Positions 57,762 through 64,000 of a DNA stretch of 64,000 bases are shown here, one piece after another. The notes under the pieces were generated by a model. That model had not been told where the DNA came from, made no database searches, and saw nothing but the letters and a program-made list of their open reading frames with translations. A program made the translations under genes and the position numbers. The stretch's first letter is position 1; every line of letters begins with the position of its first letter. This DNA is from Datisca glomerata (taxonomy: Eukaryota > Streptophyta > Magnoliopsida > Cucurbitales > Datiscaceae): the NCBI GenBank assembly GCA_003255025.1, contig QANY01008140.1, positions 186,001-250,000 on the forward strand. Direction: 5' to 3'.

Positions 57762-59800
57762 TTAGCACATGTGCTGGACATCCACATATATGAAGGTTGT
57801 GTAAACTAGGTTTACGAACATTTCATAATTCTTATGGTATTTCAAGTAATGTCATGTATGATGTTAGATTCAAAATATGTCATTTATAAAGTTAATCCTC
57901 AAAAAGAAAATAGGCCAGTTAAATAACTAAACGTAGATCTCATCATGTTAAAAAAAGTTATTTCTCCATACCGTCACACCATTCTCCAGGTGACTCAGAT
58001 GTAACCAACTGGGATACAATCCCGATATTTATCATGTATTGTGTGGATTCATTAAGAGGTATTTTGTCTCTCTAATGCCTTCTCAAATTATGCTCTACTC
58101 TTTGATTTCTCAAAAGTTCCAGAATCGAAAATCATAAGACAAACATAGTCATATCTAGAGTGTATATCAATAAAATTGACATCACCCATAGCTATCCCTC
58201 ACCTAGACTTTCACTCGTCCCTCTCAAACAAGATACTCCAACACTAATGTCACGTGCATTTATGTTTTTCTGTTTAAAAAAAGACTCTTGGTCATATTCT
58301 TATCAATAATGGATTCACTTACCAGTAAGAGTTAAAAACCTATGGGCTATGAAGCCTATCTCTTACTAGTCTTCAAATCGTACTTAGATTATATGACCTA
58401 GATATATGTTATAGACGTATAGTTGGCTTGAGAAACTTTTCTCGATTATGATGTACTATGCATACCATTATTTTACTCAATATCATGCAACAAATTTTAG
58501 ACAAATATATTATCCAAAATTAGTGCATATGCCTCTATCCAAAGCAACATGCAATCCCTCTCATTTAGTTTTCTGGTTTCCTAGAACCTTCACAAAAAAT
58601 TATGAATGGGATTAGTGATTTCAGAGTCTACACACTAGGTCGTAGTAGAATCAATCATTGGTCACTTCTTAATGAGATGCATGTTTTAGCTCTTTATAGT
58701 TGAAAACCTTTTAGCTGGTTTTCTTATATCCAGTATTCCAGCAATAAAAACACTTCCCATTAGAGCTTGCTCCCTCTTTCTTACTATGAGTCAAATCTTT
58801 CTAGAGATCTTTATCTTCTTCATCTTATCTAGACTAAGCTTAAGCTCAAAAGAAGAAGTGAACAAGCTCAGATGTAACATAAACCGTCTTCAAGACTCTC
58901 TTAGCTATCTGGAGTTCCTAGTTCAGTTCATATTGATTAAACATTTCAGCATATGCTATAGTTAATCACGAATAGATGTGAGAAATCCACTTAGATATCC
59001 AAGATTATATCGATCTCTGTTTTCCCTTCGATTGTAGCTATATAAATCTCTCTCTCGTTTTTTAAAATAAACACCAACCATAATGATATGGTCATTAATC
59101 AAAGTCTCCATTGTCATCTTAGTGTTCAACATTACCCTTTCAGACATCTTACTGGAAACTAATAATTATATCAACTTCCACAGAGAATGAATTTATTATA
59201 GTTCTAACATATTTGTCATATAATGACCTTATGTAACATGGAGTTAAAATTCAATCTATCTCTATAGACGATTTAATTTTATTCTCCTGAGTGAAACTCT
59301 AAGAAAGATTAGGATAGCTTCAACTAGGAGTATACTTGCTTCTTTATATGGTCAAATTAAAGTCCTAGTTAATATTCATTAGTGTCGACAATATTTTCAA
59401 TATAGATGCTAATGGGCTCATGGACGACATTTTAATTACTAAAAATAATAAAATTCTCAATCATTACAAACACATTCTAATTAAAGCATACATCATAACA
59501 TGAAAATAAAACAACTCAAAAAATTAACACGCAGTGTGTGTAACGATATCCTAACTCTCATAAACATACGCACACTTAGACAGAATGCACATTTAAAAGT
59601 TAGGTAGGATAGTCCAATCCAATTAATTACCAATCTTATATTCATTACATAGTAATCCTACTAATCTAGTATTAATATCTGGCAATTAACTTATGTTCAG
59701 ATTTGGTCTCTCGAAATAAGTAATACAAAGCAATTCGGCGAGATACTACAAAAATGAGTCAAGTGTATACCATTATTTCACCCTCAAACTTGTGACAAGT
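57762..59800 (-). pseudogene. Copia gag and integrase remnants
   Basis: Minus strand: gag words EMTMExLINDH-like (near 59100), a degraded zinc knuckle (GKCFYCWNTGYKKTS near 58740, last residues lost), NIGIVSQLVTSESPGEWCDG of integrase (about 57960-58040) and LHNLHICGCPAHVLKR at the truncated end. Confidence 0.75.
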
Positions 59801-60592
59801 TAACAACTTTTGCTTAAGTAGATCATTTCCAGTTATTCACTTATCAATGTGATCATTACAAAGACCATACTTGTAATATCTGATACTTCAGATACCGTCC
59901 TTTAGGGAGCTTCCAAGATTGAAGATGAGGTACCCTAGCACCTTACTATGATCCAATAATTAAGACCATGAATTTCGATTAAGAATCTCGCTCCCACTTG
60001 ATTTTCTATATGACGTGAGTTTTTATTACCGTAGGTTACTAAGTGACATTAGGTAATTAGCCAACCTAATTTATAGCAACTAACTCCGATTAAACAAGCA
60101 TGCTCAATTAGTATTATATTTAACTAATATAATTTTATCTGAATTCTGATAATCTAATAATTTAACTAACGATAAATTAAATATATAGTGAGATTATTAA
60201 AACTAAAATTATATTTAAATAAAAAACTAATAACATGCTTCTAGGGTCAGTCATTTTATACCTTAATCCATTATGCTTAATTTTATATTTATTATACAAT
60301 CACAAATGCTTATCCTTTTAGAAACCTAACGCCGCATAGTATCTAAATGTGATGTGCATGAAATAAAATTATCGAAGCATGTTGGGTATAAATTATAATA
60401 AATAAAATAGTAGGGTATAAAAGATAAATACTAGAATATACCCTAGCCTTGCATAACCCTACATTATCTTAATTTAAAATCTAAAATTGTCTTCCAGATA
60501 GGCCGAGATCTGATCCCTGGCACTGAAATTGTCTTCCGCTGGTTGCCACCATCAATCTCACCAGAGGACACCACTGACCATCTGTTGGTCAT

Positions 60593-62177
60593 CGTGGCGC
60601 GTGCACGGCTGAAGCGTGTGGCGCGTGGCCATTGAAAAAAGTAAACTTTTAATAAATATCAAATTTTTTAATGAAACAAAACTTGAGCAACGCCACGATA
60701 ACCAAATAATTTTTTTTTATTGAAAACTCATTTTCAAGCAGTCAGTATCCATTATATATTTATATATTAAATATACAACATACACGGTTATGAATCATTT
60801 ACCTCTTGTAGTCTTAATCAAGCGTTCTTGCAAAACCGATTGAGCTTTCGTTACACGAAACCGTTTCAATGATCAGTAGACTCTGAGATCTACACCAAGA
60901 TTTTCCAAGTCAATCCTCAACGCACTAGGATGTGTGTGGGCACGTAGAATATTACAAGACATTTTTTTATGTCTCTAGATGATCTCAACACATGAGATTT
61001 AGAGATTTACTGAGAATGACTTTTGTGAGATGATTCTCTAAAATAATGTGATGATTATTTTTTTTAGATTTGATTAGCTGTTAATCGTAGAGAAAAATCA
61101 CTCTGAGCAATTGTGCTCACAACTCAATTCTCAGATTGAGCAACTGATGATCTGATCAACTCATTCATCAACTTAGGTCATTCAAATAAAATATGTATCT
61201 TATTCTAGATAATGATATATAAGATATTTAGGGATAAATAAAAAATAATATTTAATTACAAATTGCCCAATATAGTAGAACTCATTGTATAATGGTGCAT
61301 AGTTGCAGTATCACACATCACTGTAGTTGACGCGAAGCAAGACAGTGGCTCATGGAACTGTGTGTCACGCCACACTGCAATGTCGTGTGGCACTGCAGTG
61401 TTACACGCCTACTGTTGTAATGCCACATGGCATTAGAACAGGTCATAGTTCTATGATTCTCACTCATTGATCGCCATGTGGCAATTACTGTAGATTAAAT
61501 ATTTATTTTATAAAATATATCTAGATATTAGTTCATTCAAATTTAACATATCTAATTATCCTTCTTAACTAAATTATCTGTTATTTCACAAATAATAGAT
61601 TTAGTTGAGCCAAATTATTATCTAATAATAATTTAATTATCTAATTTCATAAATTAGATATTTGTCTCACTTATCGATAATTGAAAAAATAATCGATAAT
61701 TATTTATATATAATTTCCAAAAATTACATATATATGTAATTCAATTAACTAATCACACATAATTATCTCATAATTATGTACTTACCCCATAATAAATTTT
61801 TTTTGCAAGTCAGTCATTTTCTCATGTCCTGAAATATTCACACCCTAAACTGTGTAGTGTAGAGGTGACTTGGGCACTATGCACTTATAATCCTAAGCTC
61901 TAATAAACTAGATTATTAATTAAAATCTTTAATTAAATAATTTTATTTATTAATTCCATCATTACTGTACTATAAAAATAGAATTGAACTCTTAGTGATT
62001 AAAAATGTATTTACAGATTATTCTCATGTAGTCCACTGATATAATCAATTCATGTAGTTTTGTCCTCCAATTATTGGTTCATAAATTACAACTTGTCAAA
62101 ATTACCATTTTACCCTTCTAATTACATCTTGATCCTTAAGTACTATTAATCCACTAGTGAATGACTAATTTATAATC
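60593..62177 (-). repeat. 5' LTR of the truncated copia, partial
   Basis: Inner end TGTTGGTCATCGTGGCGC at 60593. The whole stretch aligns with 34077-35420, then similarity stops sharply at about 62177, after TGACTAATTTATAATC. Confidence 0.88.
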
Positions 62178-63463
62178 ATACCTAGTTAATGTACTAGTGC
62201 ATTTGGAATGCATTGAAATGACTAATTAGTTTGATTTTCAGTAAATTACTATCAAATGAAAATCATGATTTATTGTAATTATTTTATGAGTGCTCTCAAT
62301 CTTAGGAGAGTTATGAACTCATATTTAATAACTTAGTTGTTTTGATCTATTAAGAATGAGACCCTATAAGTCAACATATTTTATAGGTTGGATGACTGAA
62401 TTATTAGATAGCGAGTCCATGTATTCTCAACATTAGAATTCATAGACACTTTTAATTAAGTGACATAGTGATTTTTAGGTAATTCATTTATGTGGTCACA
62501 ATAAACTAAGCGCTTAGTATCTCCGGTGAATTACTAGAGATTTGATAATTTTACTTGAGGCATCAAGTATGAAAATTATCATAGTTAACCAGTAGAATGA
62601 ATTTAGAACCTAAGGATACCAATATGTGTATAATACTAGGTCGATAGTAATAACTTAATTATATACGGTACTATATTATGGATGTGCATTACATAATGAG
62701 TAATATGTCAATGATAGTTACGTCGAGTAATCTAAAATATACTTGGAGTTCAATTATGATTTTATAATGGAGTTAATTATAATTAATAATTAATAAATTT
62801 GATATAGGTTTAATCGATAGAGTTTATTAATTATGTAGCCAAATATATTTTTATCCCTATGATTTCTTTACTAACATCGGATTTGGGTTACGTTGTGACG
62901 AGACTTGTTTAATAAACAAGTGACTCAACGTGGATACCCTATAGTCAATCATGTGATCTAAAAACTAGCTCAATGTTTATTCTAAAAGATCAATGATTAA
63001 TTAAAATTAATTTAATTTTAAAAAACCAAACAAAGGTTGAAAATTTCCCAACCGTTGCCTTGCTTCACGTGGGTTGCAATTTTAACCCATGTGAAGAGAT
63101 GGCAATTGTTGAAGTCATTCTTCATAACTTCCTGCTTTTTGGACAGTTTTGCTTCTTAAGAGAATGATAGTTTTTCAAATGAAAATGCCATGGCCGAATT
63201 CTTTGTTTTTAGGGAAAAACAGAGAATTGGCCGAGCAGATTTTTGGAAGAAGAAAAGTCATGCGTTAGTTTTGGTTTCTGATTTTATTTGAGTGACAACC
63301 CGCTCGTGATTTTGGTTGACGGTACGAGAAATAATAAAGAAGACTATGAGATTTTGATTTTCGATTGTCACACTTCAAAAATGTATTTTTCCTAATTAGT
63401 ATAAATATGGTTGTTTCTCGGATATTTCAAGATCCTGTATTTTCCGTTGAGACGATTCTTTCA
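62178..63463 (+). repeat. LTR of another copia-type element, plus orientation
   Basis: The end (63300-63463) is followed by a degenerate Met-tRNA primer site (TGTTATCATAGCCGAG, 63466-63481), so the LTR reads plus. An inverted relative of this end is at 48788-48955. The true start may be the TGTACTAGTG near 62190, or lost at the junction with the neighbouring LTR. Confidence 0.65.
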
Positions 63464-63465
63464 AT

Positions 63466-63779
63466 TGTTATCATAGCCGAGTTATGAATTATTTGAGAAA
63501 TGCTTTGCGAAGTATTAATGATGGTTTTTATTGTTTTCGATACTTCCTTGCATAACCATTTAGATTTTTTGTTATGTATTTAGATGGGTAATCTATGAAG
63601 AGATTATTTCCCCCCTTAGGATTCGTATTTAATTTTGATAGATCCTTATTAACTTTCTTCGAGAAAGATAGTATTGTTATGATGTAATTATTCATATCGG
63701 GTGGAGATTGAAATGATGCAAAAAGGTAATCGAAAAAAGGATGAAAGCTCGCGTCCGCGTAGAAGGCAGTGGGAGAGAT
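63466..63779 (+). other. Very short internal region with PBS and PPT
   Basis: Only about 314 bp separate a degenerate primer-binding site (63466) from a polypurine tract (GTGGGAGAGAT, 63769-63779). No coding sequence. This is either a large internal deletion or a small non-autonomous element. Confidence 0.6.
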
Positions 63780-64000
63780 TGTTGGGGGTCATGCCCTCAA
63801 AGTATGTGTATTGACATTTTGATATGAAATTTAATGAGAATTATATTTTTCTTATAATTGTTCTTTTAAATTATTGTTGAATAATTTATATAAATATCTA
63901 AAAATTACATATTCATTAATGAGACTATGATCTTGTATTAGTACAAGAGGATTAAGATCATAATAATGAATAAAATTGTCAGCAACACATTAAAGTATGA
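63780..64000 (+). repeat. Start of an LTR, cut by the window end
   Basis: TGTTGGGGGTCATGCCCTCA onward matches the reverse complement of 39277 downward (start of the nested element's LTR) but in plus orientation. It continues past the window. Confidence 0.85.

Larger units (their letters stand above)
57752..62177 (-). mobile_element. Truncated Ty1/copia retrotransposon, minus strand
   Basis: From high to low: partial LTR (60593-62177), leader, decayed gag (about 58730-60000) and integrase (57762-58650), cut off at 57752 in the C-terminal part of integrase. RT, RNase H and the 3' LTR are missing. The LTR belongs to the same family as that of the nested element at 34077. Confidence 0.82.

Overview
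This is nuclear DNA from a eudicot plant. The evidence is spliced genes with GT-AG introns, two long intronless P-class pentatricopeptide repeat (PPR) genes, a MORF/RIP organelle RNA-editing gene, plant-type RNase T2 genes, AT-rich intergenic DNA, and many decayed Ty1/copia and Ty3/gypsy retrotransposons. I cannot name the species. There are no bacterial, plasmid or CRISPR features.

Layout. Positions 1-7.7 kb are gene-dense: a doubtful small minus-strand ORF (706-849), a PPR gene on plus (2313-4100, At1g08610-like) and a convergent PPR gene on minus (5883-7655, clear At3g04760 relative). Positions 7.7-14.6 kb hold no intact gene but are rich in repeats: a CT/GT microsatellite, a TIR element with an open coding-like fragment (11323-13215), a duplicated GC-richer block, and a long minisatellite (about 13744-14525). 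Positions 14.6-20 kb hold a direct duplication of an RNase T2 gene. The first copy is a pseudogene without its third exon. The second (18490-19802, four exons, 226 aa) is structurally intact but has lost most of its catalytic residues. A CACTA-type transposon end lies between them. Positions 21.1-26.5 kb are a complete-ended but internally deleted minus-strand copia element with a perfect 5-bp target duplication. A LINE endonuclease scrap and a tRNA-derived SINE follow. Positions 28.5-31.0 kb hold a four-exon MORF3-like gene on minus, with a second SINE upstream of it.

From about 31.9 kb to the window end is a retrotransposon nest. One minus-strand copia element (31855-40530) has its reverse transcriptase split by a second copia insertion (34077-39277), with a near-perfect target duplication and an RT frame that rejoins exactly. 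A plus-strand copia element (40531-48200) follows. Next comes a plus-strand Ty3/gypsy element (about 48956-57751) carrying tandem repeats and an antisense coding region between pol and the 3' LTR, a layout known in the Tat lineage. Then comes a truncated minus-strand copia (57752-62177), then LTR pieces with PBS and PPT in plus orientation running off the end.

How the genes relate. Both PPR proteins and the MORF protein are nuclear-encoded organelle RNA factors, but nothing shows they act together. The most notable locus is the RNase T2 pair: an apparent pseudo-enzyme that keeps its signal peptide, ten cysteines and splice sites while losing the active site. No F-box genes are seen, so the sequence does not support an S-locus reading.
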